A stretch of DNA of 64,000 bases from Mesorhizobium sp. Root102 (GCF_001425625.1 NZ_LMCP01000023.1:334494-398493); one strand, 5' to 3'. Positions 8,428 through 17,596 are shown, counted from the first letter of the stretch. Translations and numbers: made by a program. The notes: generated from the sequence alone by a model not told the origin.

Positions 8428-9385
8428 CGTCTCCTTTGTCCCCGATGTTTCCTTTGTGATTGCCGCCTACAACGCCGAGGCGACCCTCGATCGGGCGATC
8501 GCCAGCGCCATCGCCCAGAAAAATGTCAGCGTCGAAATCATCGTCGTCGACGATAAGTCGCGCGATGCGACCCTGGACGTGGCGCGGGCCCATCCGCAGG
8601 ATGTCGTCCGCGTCGTCGCCCTGGCCAGCAATCGCGGCCCTGGCGGCGCCAGGAATGCCGGCCTCGACGCCGCCCGTGGCAGATGGATCGCGGTTCTCGA
8701 TTCCGACGACGCGGTCTTCCCCGACCGCATCGCCAAGATGATCGCGCGCGCCGAAACGGCCGGTGCCCAGATAGCCATCGACAATCTGCAGGTCATTCGC
8801 GAGGACGGTGTCGTCGAGGACACGATGTTCCCGCGGCACTATCTGGAAGGCTTGCGCGAGATTTCCCTGGCCACCTACATCGCTGGCAACGTCGTCTTCG
8901 AATCGAAGTTCAATCTCGGCTATCTCAAGCCGATCTTCCGGCGCGAGTTCCTGAACGAGAACCGGCTTCGCTATGACGAGAAGCTGAGGATCGGCGAAGA
9001 CTACATCCTGTTTGCCTGCGCCCTGGCCAAGGGCGGCAAATGCGTCGTCGAGCCTGATATCGGCTATGCCTATCATATCCGCAGCGGCTCCATCTCGCGC
9101 GTGCTCGAGCTTCACCACGTCGAAGCGATGCGCAAGGCGGATGCCGTGTTCGCCCAAACCCATCAGATGGATGAGGCCGCGCAAGCGGCGTTTGCCCGGC
9201 GCAGCCGCAGCCTGCGCAAGGCCGCCTCGTTCCTGTCGATGGTTCAGCACATCAAGGCGCGGTCCCCGCTCAAGGCGATCCGGACGGCGCTCAGCGACCC
9301 GGCAGCGGTCAGGCATATGGGCATGCCGATCGCGGTGCGGTTGCGAAGAATGGCGGCACAGTTTGCCGTTGGGGTGGGGAGGTGA
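8417..9385 (+). CDS. exoO: Succinoglycan glycosyltransferase ExoO (GT2)
   Basis: A 322-residue GT2 enzyme; ExoO in Sinorhizobium adds the first beta-1,6-glucose of the side chain. The start is taken as GTG at 8417 because AGGAAGGAGG lies just upstream and the GT2 domain follows at once (VSFVIAAYNAEATLDRAI). Further motifs are VEIIVVDDKSRDAT, NRGPGGARNAGLD, WIAVLDSDDAVFP (DxD) and IGEDYILFACAL. No in-frame ATG would retain the domain start. It overlaps exoM by 11 bp. A 74-bp gap separates it from exoN. Confidence 0.83.
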   Translation: MQPDVSFVPDVSFVIAAYNAEATLDRAIASAIAQKNVSVEIIVVDDKSRDATLDVARAHPQDVVRVVALASNRGPGGARNAGLDAARGRWIAVLDSDDAVFPDRIAKMIARAETAGAQIAIDNLQVIREDGVVEDTMFPRHYLEGLREISLATYIAGNVVFESKFNLGYLKPIFRREFLNENRLRYDEKLRIGEDYILFACALAKGGKCVVEPDIGYAYHIRSGSISRVLELHHVEAMRKADAVFAQTHQMDEAAQAAFARRSRSLRKAASFLSMVQHIKARSPLKAIRTALSDPAAVRHMGMPIAVRLRRMAAQFAVGVGR

Positions 9386-9459
9386 AGATGCAGGCACATG
9401 GAGGGATTTTTCGTGGCCTGTGAATGGACTGAAGTCGATCTCCTCAGAAGGAATTTGCG

Positions 9460-10356
9460 ATGAAGAAAATCAGGAAGGCCGTGATACCGGTGGCGGGGCT
9501 TGGAACACGGTTCCTGCCGGCGACCAAGTCGATGCCGAAGGAAATGCTTCCCGTGGTCGACAGGCCTGTCGTGCAATATGCGGTGGACGAGGCCTTCGAG
9601 GCGGGCATCGAGCACATCGTGTTCGTGACCGGTCGCAACAAAGCGGTGATCGAGGACTATTTCGACCTGCATCCGGAATTGATCGGAACGCTGGAGCAGA
9701 CCGGCAAGAAGACCCAGTTGGAGGCGCTCGAAAGCATGCTGCCTGTGGCCGGCGCCACCAGCTTCATCCGCCAGCAGTCGCCGCAGGGCCTCGGGCACGC
9801 CGTCTGGTGCGCGCGCGAGGTTATCGGCAACGAGCCCTTCGCCTTGCTGCTGCCGGACATGGTGTCCTTCGGCGGGCGAGGATGCCTCGCAGAAACCGTC
9901 GACCTTTACGAGCGCACCGGCGGCAATGTGATCGCCGTCGAGCGTTGTGAACCGAGCGAGACCAACAAATACGGTATCGTCGGCCGTGGCGCCGAGATCG
10001 GCGGCGGTTTCGAGGTGACGGGCATGGTCGAAAAGCCGGCGCCGGCCAACGCGCCGTCGAACTTCTACATCAACGGCCGCTACATCCTGCAGCCCGAGAT
10101 CTTCGCGCTTCTGGGCAATCAGCAGCGCGGCGCCGGCAACGAGATCCAGCTGACGGACGCCATGGTCCGTCTGTCGAAGGATCAGCCGTTCTTCGCCCAG
10201 CCTTTCAAGGGTCGTATGTTCGACTGCGGTTCCAAGGAAGGTTTCATCCAGGCCAACATCGCCTTCGCTTTGTCGCGCGACGACATGAAGGGGCCGGTCT
10301 TCGAGATGCTTCAGGAGTTCGTCCGGTCGCATGAACGCCAGGAAGAAGCCGCATAA
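9460..10356 (+). CDS. exoN: UTP-glucose-1-phosphate uridylyltransferase (ExoN/GalU)
   Basis: A 298-residue cytoplasmic enzyme that makes UDP-glucose from UTP and glucose-1-phosphate, the donor for the glucosyltransferases upstream. The N-terminal KAVIPVAGLGTRFLPATKS is the nucleotide-binding signature of GalU; KEMLPVVDRPVVQY, SPQGLGHAV, LPDM and FDCGSKEGFIQANI are all conserved. Length agrees with GalU/ExoN (about 295-300). AGAAGGAATTTGCG precedes the ATG. Position between exoO and exoP is as in Sinorhizobium, favouring the name exoN over a housekeeping galU. Confidence 0.92.
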   Translation: MKKIRKAVIPVAGLGTRFLPATKSMPKEMLPVVDRPVVQYAVDEAFEAGIEHIVFVTGRNKAVIEDYFDLHPELIGTLEQTGKKTQLEALESMLPVAGATSFIRQQSPQGLGHAVWCAREVIGNEPFALLLPDMVSFGGRGCLAETVDLYERTGGNVIAVERCEPSETNKYGIVGRGAEIGGGFEVTGMVEKPAPANAPSNFYINGRYILQPEIFALLGNQQRGAGNEIQLTDAMVRLSKDQPFFAQPFKGRMFDCGSKEGFIQANIAFALSRDDMKGPVFEMLQEFVRSHERQEEAA

Positions 10357-10480
10357 TGCCCATCTTTCGGGAGTATTGTCGGGTGGTTGGCGAAGAGGGG
10401 CCGCCAAGCCCTCGCCGTCTCGCACGGCGCTTGCGTTGCTCCTGGCGATGCTCCCGATCTTCGAGGCGCCTGCAAGCCAA

Positions 10481-10580
10481 AGCATGATCCCGGAAAGTGG
10501 GTCCCGGTTTCCGGAAAAGATCATGTTCAAACAGTGAGATAGAGCCCATTGCGATCAATCGGAATGGGACCGGCTCTAGA
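10481..10580. repeat. Rhizobial palindromic intergenic repeat, copy 1
   Basis: Two nested inverted repeats: AGCATGATCCCGG...GATCATGTTC (10481-10528) and TAGAGCC...GGCTCTA (10541-10579). The same layout is seen at 36871-36972, and the first palindrome alone at 47272-47320. This is the RIME-like short mosaic element common in Rhizobiales. It fills most of the 236-bp gap between exoN and exoP and probably forms part of the exoP leader. Confidence 0.7.
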
Positions 10581-10592
10581 ATTGGACCGAAG

Positions 10593-12980
10593 ATGAATTA
10601 TGCCAACTTTCCTCTCGACAAGAGGATGCCATTGCCGAATTCGGACGCAGGAGACGGTGAAGACTTCATCGATATCGAGCGGCTGCTTGGCATGGCCGCA
10701 CGGCAGGCCAAGGTGGTTGCCGTGTGTGCTGTCATCGGTGTTTTTCTGGGTCTGCTCTATCTGCAGACAACGCCGCCCAAATATCAGTCGGTCGCGAGCG
10801 TGCTGATCGACGAAGGCTTGAACAAGATCGTCGATGATATTTCGGCGGCGTCGACAACCATGCAGACCGATTCCGCCATCCTGAGTCAGATCGAGATCCT
10901 GACCTCGACGCGGCTTGCCGCCGTGGTCGTCGACAAACTGAAGCTCGACCAGAACGATGCGTTCATGAATCCGCCCGTATCGGCTCTGGCGAAGGGCGTC
11001 GGTCTGGTCCGCAGCGTGATCCAGTATGTCCGCCCCAGCCCTTCCATGTCCGGTGGTGCTGACTTCAGCAAGCTCGACCCGGCAGCCCGCGACGCGCTGA
11101 TCGCCACGTCGCGTCGCGACTATGCGATCCTCAAGCTGCAAAACGAGATCCAGGCGGCGCGCACCGGGCGAAGCTTCGTCATCAACCTCGGTTATCAGGC
11201 GACGGATCCGGCCCTGGCCCATGCGATCACCAAAGCCTATGCCGATGCCTATCTCGCCGATCAGCTCGATGCCAGCTTTGACGCCACCGAGCGGGCGGCG
11301 GTCTGGCTGCAGGGCCGGTTGACGGAATTGCGCCAGAGCTCGCAGGCGGCATCGCTCGCGGTCGAGAAATTCAGGGCCGAACATGGCTTGGCCGCCAACA
11401 GCGATGGCCAGCTGATGAGCGACAAGCAGCTCTCCGATCTCAACGCCCAGCTCATCGTGGCGCAGGCCGATACCGCGCGTGCCAGCGCCCGCTACCAGCA
11501 GTACAAGACGATTGTCGACAGCGGCTCCGACAACGCCTTCAAGGATGCCGCCATATCGAGCGACCAGCCGAGCAGCTCGGTCATCGCGGCGCTCAAGACC
11601 CGCTATCTAACGGTGACCAAGCGGCTGCAGGACGTCGAGGCGAATTTCGGCCCCGAGCATCCGCAGGCGGTGGCGCTTGCCAAGGAGAAGGCCGACATAT
11701 CGACGCAGATTTTCGGCGAACTGAAGCAGCTGACCGAAAGCTATCGCAACGAATATGAGGTGGCGCTGGCGCGCGAGACCGCGCTCAGGGCCAATGTCGC
11801 GGCCGCACAGGGCAAGAGTTCCGTCGACAACCAGACGCAAGTCAAGCTGCGTGAACTCGATCAGCAGGCGACGGCGCTCACCACGCTCTATCAGACATTC
11901 CTCGGCCGCTATGAGGAAGCCGCGCAGCAGCAGTCCTTCCCGGTTGGCAAGATTCGCATCATCTCGGACGCTTCGATGCCGATGGCCGCGTCAAGCCCAC
12001 GCACAATCGTCGTGCTCGGACTTTCACTGGTTCTTGGCATGCTGATGGGCGCCGGCTTCGGCGGCCTGAACGAGTTCAACGAACGCTTCTTCAGGACCGC
12101 CGAAGATGTACGCGACCGCGTCGGCCTGAAATTCCTCGGCTATCTGCCGACGATCGGCGGCAAGCTCGGCAAGGAAGAAAAGCCGGGCGAGACCCAGGTG
12201 GATGCCAAGACCGCCAAATCGCTGTCGGCCGCGGAAAAACGAGCGCGCATGCGGGTCAGCATCGATTCGCCTGCCTCGATGTTCTCCGAAACGCTGCGCA
12301 GCGCCAAGATAGCCTTCGACGTCGTCATGGAAGGGCAAGGCAGCCGCGTCATCGGCATCATCTCGGTGCTTCCCGGCGAGGGCAAGTCGACGGTCGCGGC
12401 CAATCTCGCCGGCTTGCTTGCCGCCAACGGCGCCAAGACGCTGCTGATCGACGGTGACTTGCGCAATCCCGGCCTCAGCCGGGGGCTTGGCATGGAAGCC
12501 GAGCAAGGCTTGATGGAAGCGGTGGTCAACGGCCAGAGCTGGCAGTCCGTCGGCAAGATCGACAGGCAGACGAAGCTGGCGATCATCCCGGCGGTGCTGC
12601 GCGGGCACTTCTCGCATACCAGCGAACTTCTCTCCTCGGCCGGCATGCGGCGCTTCATCGAGAACGCCAAGGACACGTTCGAATACATCGTCGTCGATCT
12701 GCCGCCGCTCGGACCGGTGGTCGACGCCAAGGCCTTCGCGCCGCTGGTCGACGGTTTTGTGCTCGTCACCGAATGGGGCCGCACGCCGCGCGCGATGGTC
12801 AGGTCGATGCTGGAATCTGAACCCTATGTCGCCAACAAGATCGTTGGCGCGGTGCTGAACAAGGTAGACCTGAAAAAGCTGGCCAAATACGGATCATTTG
12901 GCGGCTCGGAAAAGTTCTTCGACAAATACTCGAGCTACTATCTGGAAAAGTCGGAAGTGCGCGGCAAGGCGCCGGTCTGA
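10593..12980 (+). CDS. exoP: Polysaccharide co-polymerase / BY-kinase ExoP
   Basis: A 795-residue inner-membrane protein combining a Wzz chain-length domain with a bacterial tyrosine autokinase, as ExoP does; it controls polymerisation and export of succinoglycan. One membrane segment lies near residues 40-57 and a second near 470-490, flanking a long periplasmic region with coiled-coil-like stretches. The cytoplasmic kinase has Walker A GEGKST near residue 595, Walker A' LLIDGDLRNP and Walker B YIVVDLPPLG. The C-terminal tail carries a tyrosine cluster (KYSSYYLEK), the expected autophosphorylation sites. The ATG at 10593 is chosen as the start of the Wzz homology. No terminator is evident downstream. 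Confidence 0.9.
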   Translation: MNYANFPLDKRMPLPNSDAGDGEDFIDIERLLGMAARQAKVVAVCAVIGVFLGLLYLQTTPPKYQSVASVLIDEGLNKIVDDISAASTTMQTDSAILSQIEILTSTRLAAVVVDKLKLDQNDAFMNPPVSALAKGVGLVRSVIQYVRPSPSMSGGADFSKLDPAARDALIATSRRDYAILKLQNEIQAARTGRSFVINLGYQATDPALAHAITKAYADAYLADQLDASFDATERAAVWLQGRLTELRQSSQAASLAVEKFRAEHGLAANSDGQLMSDKQLSDLNAQLIVAQADTARASARYQQYKTIVDSGSDNAFKDAAISSDQPSSSVIAALKTRYLTVTKRLQDVEANFGPEHPQAVALAKEKADISTQIFGELKQLTESYRNEYEVALARETALRANVAAAQGKSSVDNQTQVKLRELDQQATALTTLYQTFLGRYEEAAQQQSFPVGKIRIISDASMPMAASSPRTIVVLGLSLVLGMLMGAGFGGLNEFNERFFRTAEDVRDRVGLKFLGYLPTIGGKLGKEEKPGETQVDAKTAKSLSAAEKRARMRVSIDSPASMFSETLRSAKIAFDVVMEGQGSRVIGIISVLPGEGKSTVAANLAGLLAANGAKTLLIDGDLRNPGLSRGLGMEAEQGLMEAVVNGQSWQSVGKIDRQTKLAIIPAVLRGHFSHTSELLSSAGMRRFIENAKDTFEYIVVDLPPLGPVVDAKAFAPLVDGFVLVTEWGRTPRAMVRSMLESEPYVANKIVGAVLNKVDLKKLAKYGSFGGSEKFFDKYSSYYLEKSEVRGKAPV

Positions 12981-13040
12981 TATCGGCCGTTGCCCAAGCA
13001 GGCCCTTTTCTCCAAGCATTGCGAGGGATGAGGGTCGGCG

Positions 13041-13095
13041 CGCTTTAAGTCTTTGTTTTCAGACATGTCGTTGCGCCAAAGCCGCGACATGCCTT
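13041..13095. repeat. Palindromic intergenic repeat remnant (CATGTCG type)
   Basis: CGCTTTAAGTCTTTG is followed by ATGTCG (13065-13070) and CGACAT (13085-13090) as an inverted pair. From memory this resembles a second common Mesorhizobium intergenic element ending in CGACATGC. Nothing else identifiable lies in the 175 bp between exoP and the acyltransferase remnant. Confidence 0.35.
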
Positions 13096-13155
13096 GGGAG
13101 CCGGTCCGCTCCAGGAGCAGCTCGTCGGCGATTCTGACGGCAGTCAGCCCGTCCG

Positions 13156-14202
13156 CTAAAGGATGGCGGCCAGTGTCGAGTAGTTCGGAAACCCGAGGCT
13201 TGACAGTAGGGCGCCTGCACGGACAGTCGCGCCGACGATCACCATCGAGACGAGATGCGGCAGCCCGGCGCGGACCATGACGCCGAGCAGGGCCGCGCCG
13301 ACGACATCGTGGAGCAGGTAGAGCGGATAAGTCATCAGCCCGATGCGGCGCCAGCCGCTCCAGGGCAGGTCGAGCCGCAGTGACCATGCCATTAAGGCAA
13401 TGGCGATGAGGAAGATGAGGATCGGCGGTGCGAACGGCATCTCTCGCCCCACCTTCAGGATATGAACGTCGACCGAACTGGCGATCTGCAGCACGCCGCC
13501 GCCCAGGAACAGGGCGCGGAAGGCAAGGCGAGCGGCGGTCACCGCCTTGAAGCGCATCAGCCAAGCATGACGCCGGTCGCGAAGAAAACGCCGTGATGCA
13601 CCAGAAGCAGGTCGAGCGTGCGTGCTTCGGCAAGGTCGGCCCAGTCGAGCGGGTAGTACAGGCACCGGAACAGCGTGCTGACCAGGCCGATGGCAACGGC
13701 CACCATTTCTATCTGATGGAAGCGGCCGAGCCTGAGCAGGATCCAGACGATGGCATAGAAGGCGATCTCGATGCCCAGCGTCCAGTAGACGCTGTCCACC
13801 CAAGGCGCATAGGGGCGAACAGGCCGGTGCGGACGAGCCGGATGACGGAATCCGTCGGCCAACTGAGACCGACGATCAAAAGCACGACGGCGGTGACCGG
13901 TGCGCAGATCCACACCGCCGGCGCCAGCCGCTTCACCCTTGCTTCGAAAAACCGCAAGGGCGTCGACCTTTCGGCGCTGAAGGCGATGACGAAGCCGCTG
14001 ATGACGAAGAAGATCTGGACGCCGAGCCGGATTCGACCCAGGCGCCTATTGCCGGTTGCTGGGGAATACCGCCCGTGGCGCGCGCCGAAACGCCGTCCGG
14101 ATACGCCCACACCCAGAAGCCATAGTGGTAAACCATGACCATGACGGCGGCGGGAAACCGCAGGATGTCGACGCCGCCAAATGTAATCTTCTGCTGAGAC
14201 AT
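13156..14202 (-). pseudogene. Frameshifted acyltransferase family 3 (ExoZ/ExoH type)
   Basis: Four consecutive segments in changing frames together make a typical membrane acyltransferase of about 345 residues. Segment 1 (from ATG 14202) has VDILRFPAAVMVMVYHY, the R-x10-H signature of the family. Segment 2 begins with VQIFFVISGFVIAF, segment 3 with YWTLGIEIAFYAIVWILL, and segment 4 with MRFKAVTAARLAF and ends in LLHDVVGAALLG. Frame changes fall near 14035, 13810 and 13560. Such enzymes put O-acetyl or O-succinyl groups on polysaccharide. The order and completeness of segments argue for recent inactivation, or several sequencing errors. Its upstream region still holds the locus-type TGC box. 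Confidence 0.8.
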
Positions 14203-14228
14203 GCGACCTTATCGGTGGCCCCCGCGAA

Positions 14229-14262
14229 AAACTGTAGGGTGCATTGCTGCGTTGCACAATAA
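14229..14262 (-). promoter_or_regulatory. TGC-rich box upstream of acyltransferase remnant
   Basis: Read on the minus strand this is ATTGTGCAACGCAGCAATGCA followed by CCCTACAGT. It lines up with the exoL region (TTGCGATGCAGCAA, then CTGTACTAG), including the distance between GCAGCAA and the putative -10 hexamer. It is therefore a third member of the same regulatory pattern. Confidence 0.4.
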
Positions 14263-14316
14263 GAGATTGCTCGTCGATCAGAAAAGCCACCTCGACAAGC
14301 CAAATCCTTCAGCGGC

Positions 14317-16224
14317 TCAAAGGTCGATTCCACGCTCCTTCAGGGCCGCGGTGATCTCGTCGAGGATGATCGGATCGTCGATCGTTGCCGGCATGGTCCA
14401 TTCCTCCTTGTCGGCGATCTTCTGCATGGTGCCGCGCAGGATCTTGCCCGAGCGTGTCTTGGGCAGGCGCTTGATCGTCACCACCGTCTTGAAGGCGGCG
14501 ACCGGGCCGATGCGTTCGCGCACCAGACCGACCACTTCGTTCTCGATCAGGCCGACGTCGCGCGTCACACCCGCGTTCAGCACCACGAAGCCAAGTGGAA
14601 CCTGGCCCTTCATGGCGTCGGCAATGCCGATGACCGCGCATTCGGCCACATCGGGATGGGCGGAAAGCACCTCCTCCATGGCGCCGGTCGACAGCCGGTG
14701 CCCGGCGACATTGATGATGTCGTCGGTGCGGGCCATGACGTAGAGATAGCCGTCCTCGTCGACCATGCCGGCATCCGCCGTCTTGTAGAAGCCGGGGAAC
14801 TCGTCGAGATAGGCTTGGCGGAACCGCGCATCGGCATTCCATAGCGTCGGCAGGCAGCCGGCTGGCAGCGGCAGCTTGATCACCACATTGCCCAGCGTGC
14901 CGCGCGGCACTTCGTGGCCACCATCGTCGAGCACGCGGATGTCGTAGCCGGGCATCGGCACGCCGGGCGAGCCGTATTTCACCGGCAGCAGGCCAAGCCC
15001 GGCGGGATTGATCGTCATCGGGGAGCCGGTCTCGGTCTGCCACCAATGGTCGACCACCGGCACGTTCAGCTTCTGCTCCGCCCACTTGATGGTTTCCGGG
15101 TCGGCGCGTTCGCCGGCGAGGAACAGCGTGCGGAATTTCGACAGATCGTATTTCGCGATGAAATCGCCCTTCGGATCCTGCCCCTTGATGGCGCGGAACG
15201 CGGTCGGTGCGGTGAAAAGGGCGACGACGTCATGCTCCGATATCACCCGCCAGTAGGTGCCGGCGTCCGGCGTGCCGACAGGCTTGCCCTCGAACAGGAT
15301 GCTGGTGCAGCCATGCAGCAGCGGCCCGTAGACGATGTAGGAATGGCCGACCACCCAGCCAACATCGGATGCTGCCCAGAACACTTCGCCCGGCTTGACG
15401 CCGAACTCGTTTTCCATCGTCCATTTCAGCGCGACCATGTGGCCGCCATTGTCGCGCACGATGCCCTTGGGCTGACCGGTCGTACCCGATGTGTAGATGA
15501 TGTAGAGCGGGTCGGTGGCAAGCACCGGCACGCAGTCGACATTGGCGCCAGCCGCCCGTTCGCGGGCGACGGCATCGGCGTAGTCGATGTCGAAATGCTC
15601 CTTCAACTCGCAGCGCAACTGGTCGCGCTGCAGGATCAGGCAAGCGTCCGGCTTGTGGCGGGAGATCTCGATCGCCTTGTCGAGCAGCGGCTTGTAGGCG
15701 ACGACGCGGCCCGGCTCCAGGCCACAGGACGCGGAAATGATCAGCTTCGGCTTGGCGTCGTCGATGCGGGTGGCAAGTTCATGCGAGGCAAAGCCGCCGA
15801 AGACCACCGAATGCACGGCACCGATGCGGGCGCAGGCCAGCATGGCGATCGCCGCCTCGGCCACCATCGGCATGTAGATGATGACGCGGTCGCCCTTGCC
15901 AATGCCGCGATTCTTCAGCACCGAGGTGAGCGCGACCACCTCGCGCTTGAGCTCGGCATAGGTGAATTTCCTGACCGTTCCGGTGATGGCGCTGTCATGG
16001 ATCAGCGCGATCTGGTCGGCGCGCCCGCCGGCGACGTGGCGGTCGACGGCATTGTAGCAAGTGTTGCAGGTGGCGCCGGTGAACCAACGGCCATAGACAC
16101 CGGCCGTGGCATCGAACACCTTGTCCCAGGGCGAATACCAGTCGATGGCCTCGGCCGCGTCCGCCCAGAATTGTTCCGGGTCGCGTTTCCAGCCGTCGTA
16201 GACCTCGTGATAGCGTGAAGCCAT
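14317..16224 (-). CDS. prpE: Propionyl-CoA synthetase PrpE
   Basis: A 635-residue acyl-adenylate-forming enzyme that activates propionate (or acetate) with ATP and CoA. The N-terminus (YHEVYDGWKRDPEQFWADAA, then IDWYSPWDKVFD) is that of PrpE rather than Acs. Core motifs are YIIYTSGTTGQPKGIVRD (P-loop), VDHWWQTETG, and the C-terminal LPKTRSGKILRG with the catalytic and acetylatable lysine. Length matches PrpE (about 630). GGGGAGGATACGG just before the ATG at 16224 supports the start. It stands alone between the acyltransferase remnant and a divergent gene. Substrate preference of propionate over acetate is from family resemblance. Confidence 0.88.
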   Translation of the reverse strand: MASRYHEVYDGWKRDPEQFWADAAEAIDWYSPWDKVFDATAGVYGRWFTGATCNTCYNAVDRHVAGGRADQIALIHDSAITGTVRKFTYAELKREVVALTSVLKNRGIGKGDRVIIYMPMVAEAAIAMLACARIGAVHSVVFGGFASHELATRIDDAKPKLIISASCGLEPGRVVAYKPLLDKAIEISRHKPDACLILQRDQLRCELKEHFDIDYADAVARERAAGANVDCVPVLATDPLYIIYTSGTTGQPKGIVRDNGGHMVALKWTMENEFGVKPGEVFWAASDVGWVVGHSYIVYGPLLHGCTSILFEGKPVGTPDAGTYWRVISEHDVVALFTAPTAFRAIKGQDPKGDFIAKYDLSKFRTLFLAGERADPETIKWAEQKLNVPVVDHWWQTETGSPMTINPAGLGLLPVKYGSPGVPMPGYDIRVLDDGGHEVPRGTLGNVVIKLPLPAGCLPTLWNADARFRQAYLDEFPGFYKTADAGMVDEDGYLYVMARTDDIINVAGHRLSTGAMEEVLSAHPDVAECAVIGIADAMKGQVPLGFVVLNAGVTRDVGLIENEVVGLVRERIGPVAAFKTVVTIKRLPKTRSGKILRGTMQKIADKEEWTMPATIDDPIILDEITAALKERGIDL

Positions 16225-16306
16225 CCGTATCCTCCCCAGGAATGATTTTTCCTCCCCTCCAGATAGTGCGCTCTAACCTTGGCCGCAAATAGACGCCATT
16301 GTGCTG

Positions 16307-17182
16307 ATGACATCGACCGGGCGCTTGGGGGCAAGCAGCTATGAAATTGCGATACGGGATTGGAGCGGCGATGTTTGCTGCTGTGCGGATCATCGGACGC
16401 TTTGCGCTCTCATCGGTCATCGCGCGGCACTTGCGATCCCCGCTGGAACCGCTCAGGCTGGCGATGCCGCCGCACGGCGTGTCATCGGCTTTTCGCCCGA
16501 TGGCGCTTATTTCGCCTTCGAGCAATATGGAACGCTCGACGCTGGCGCCTCGGACTCCGGCTGGTCGCAGATCGACGTCATCGATACCCGTACGGATCAG
16601 TTCGTTGGCGGCAAGCCGATCGTTATTGTCGACGAAACGGAAGAGGCGACGCTGACGCTGGAGCAGGCGAGAGCCCAGGCCGCGGCACAGGCGGCGCCCA
16701 TCCTTGCCAGATATGCCATTGCCTCACTGGGCGAGCAGACAGTGTCCGACAAGTTCACCTTTCCGGGTGAGATGGTTGCCTACAACGACATTTCCCGCCT
16801 CAAACGGGTGTCGCAGAAATGGCTGTCGCCGCTCTATGACGAAACGGGCATTTCGACCATCCGCCTCGACGAGATCCTTGCAGCCAGCACGAGTGATTGT
16901 TCGGCGAGTTTCACAGCGACGCAGCAGGACGAGACATCTGGCAAGGCGCTCGGCTTCCGGCTGACGTTGCAAGGGCAGGACGGCAACCCGTTCAAGATCC
17001 TGCACGAGGACAAGACCGTGCCGGGCTCGAGAAACTGCCCGACCTCCTACAGCCTGTCGGAATCCTACCAATTCACCCCGGCCGGCAAGCCGACGGTGAT
17101 CGTCGTGCTGGTGCAGCGTTTCAGCCAGGGTTTCGAGGGGCGCGATCGCCGCTTCCTTGCCGTGACAGGGCAGCCGCACTGA
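16307..17182 (+). CDS. DUF2259 predicted secreted protein; 5' end looks frameshifted
   Basis: The conserved part, from about 16460, reads AGDAAARRVIGFSPDGAYFA, the start of the DUF2259 family (periplasmic proteins of unknown function), and runs to the stop with the expected length. The in-frame N-terminus upstream is hydrophilic and cysteine-rich and is a poor signal peptide. In another frame an ATG at 16341 opens MKLRYGIGAAMFAAVRIIG, which does look like a signal-peptide n- and h-region, and in the main frame AIPAGTAQA is a good cleavage site. A single frame change near 16420-16450 would join them. Either the gene is broken, a base is wrong, or the true start is atypical. Confidence 0.65.
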   Translation: MTSTGRLGASSYEIAIRDWSGDVCCCADHRTLCALIGHRAALAIPAGTAQAGDAAARRVIGFSPDGAYFAFEQYGTLDAGASDSGWSQIDVIDTRTDQFVGGKPIVIVDETEEATLTLEQARAQAAAQAAPILARYAIASLGEQTVSDKFTFPGEMVAYNDISRLKRVSQKWLSPLYDETGISTIRLDEILAASTSDCSASFTATQQDETSGKALGFRLTLQGQDGNPFKILHEDKTVPGSRNCPTSYSLSESYQFTPAGKPTVIVVLVQRFSQGFEGRDRRFLAVTGQPH

Positions 17183-17198
17183 CAAGCCCGAAGCTTAA

Positions 17199-17315
17199 CT
17201 AGATCGGCAAGGCCACAAGCATTAGGCCAATGCCGCCAGCGATCAAAATAGCCGTCGCCAGCGCCTTTCTGTGACGTTCGAAGCTCGTCGGAGCCCGTTC
17301 CCAATTGTAACGCAT
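17199..17315 (-). CDS. 38-residue single-span membrane peptide
   Basis: A short gene with ATG at 17315 and TAG at 17199-17201. The ribosome-binding site GGGGAG sits about 8 bases before the ATG. The product has a charged N-terminus (MRYNWERAPTSFERHRKA) and one hydrophobic helix (LATAILIAGGIGLMLVALPI) reaching the C-terminus, so it is probably an inner-membrane peptide with its N-terminus in the cytoplasm. It is convergent with the DUF2259 gene. No function is recognised. Confidence 0.55.
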   Translation of the reverse strand: MRYNWERAPTSFERHRKALATAILIAGGIGLMLVALPI

Positions 17316-17596
17316 ACGCAATCTCCCCAGACCCAGGCAGGTTTTACCTTACTCTAGGGAAGAAAAGCAACCGTCCAGCCGATCGGTTCAGTTGCTTGTC
17401 ACCTCGCGTCGACGACTATTTCTGGGACGATGCCGGCCGGGAACAGACAGCCGTGCCGTTTTCGCGACTTGGCGAGGGCCTGTCGGAACGCATCGCCGCA
17501 CGAGCCGCACGGGCGTCCCCCATGTCGTCTGATAGACATGGTTCCCTCGCCGCGCTATCTGAATTCTGGGTTTTGCATGGCTTGGTGGGGTTCGTG

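Noticed and set aside
9244..10530. Long minus-strand frame opposite exoN
   Set aside because: It is a high-GC shadow; exoN on the plus strand has every GalU motif.
14914..16218. 434-codon plus-strand frame opposite prpE
   Set aside because: Composition is rich in Arg, His, Gly and Asp as expected for an antisense shadow, and prpE is complete.
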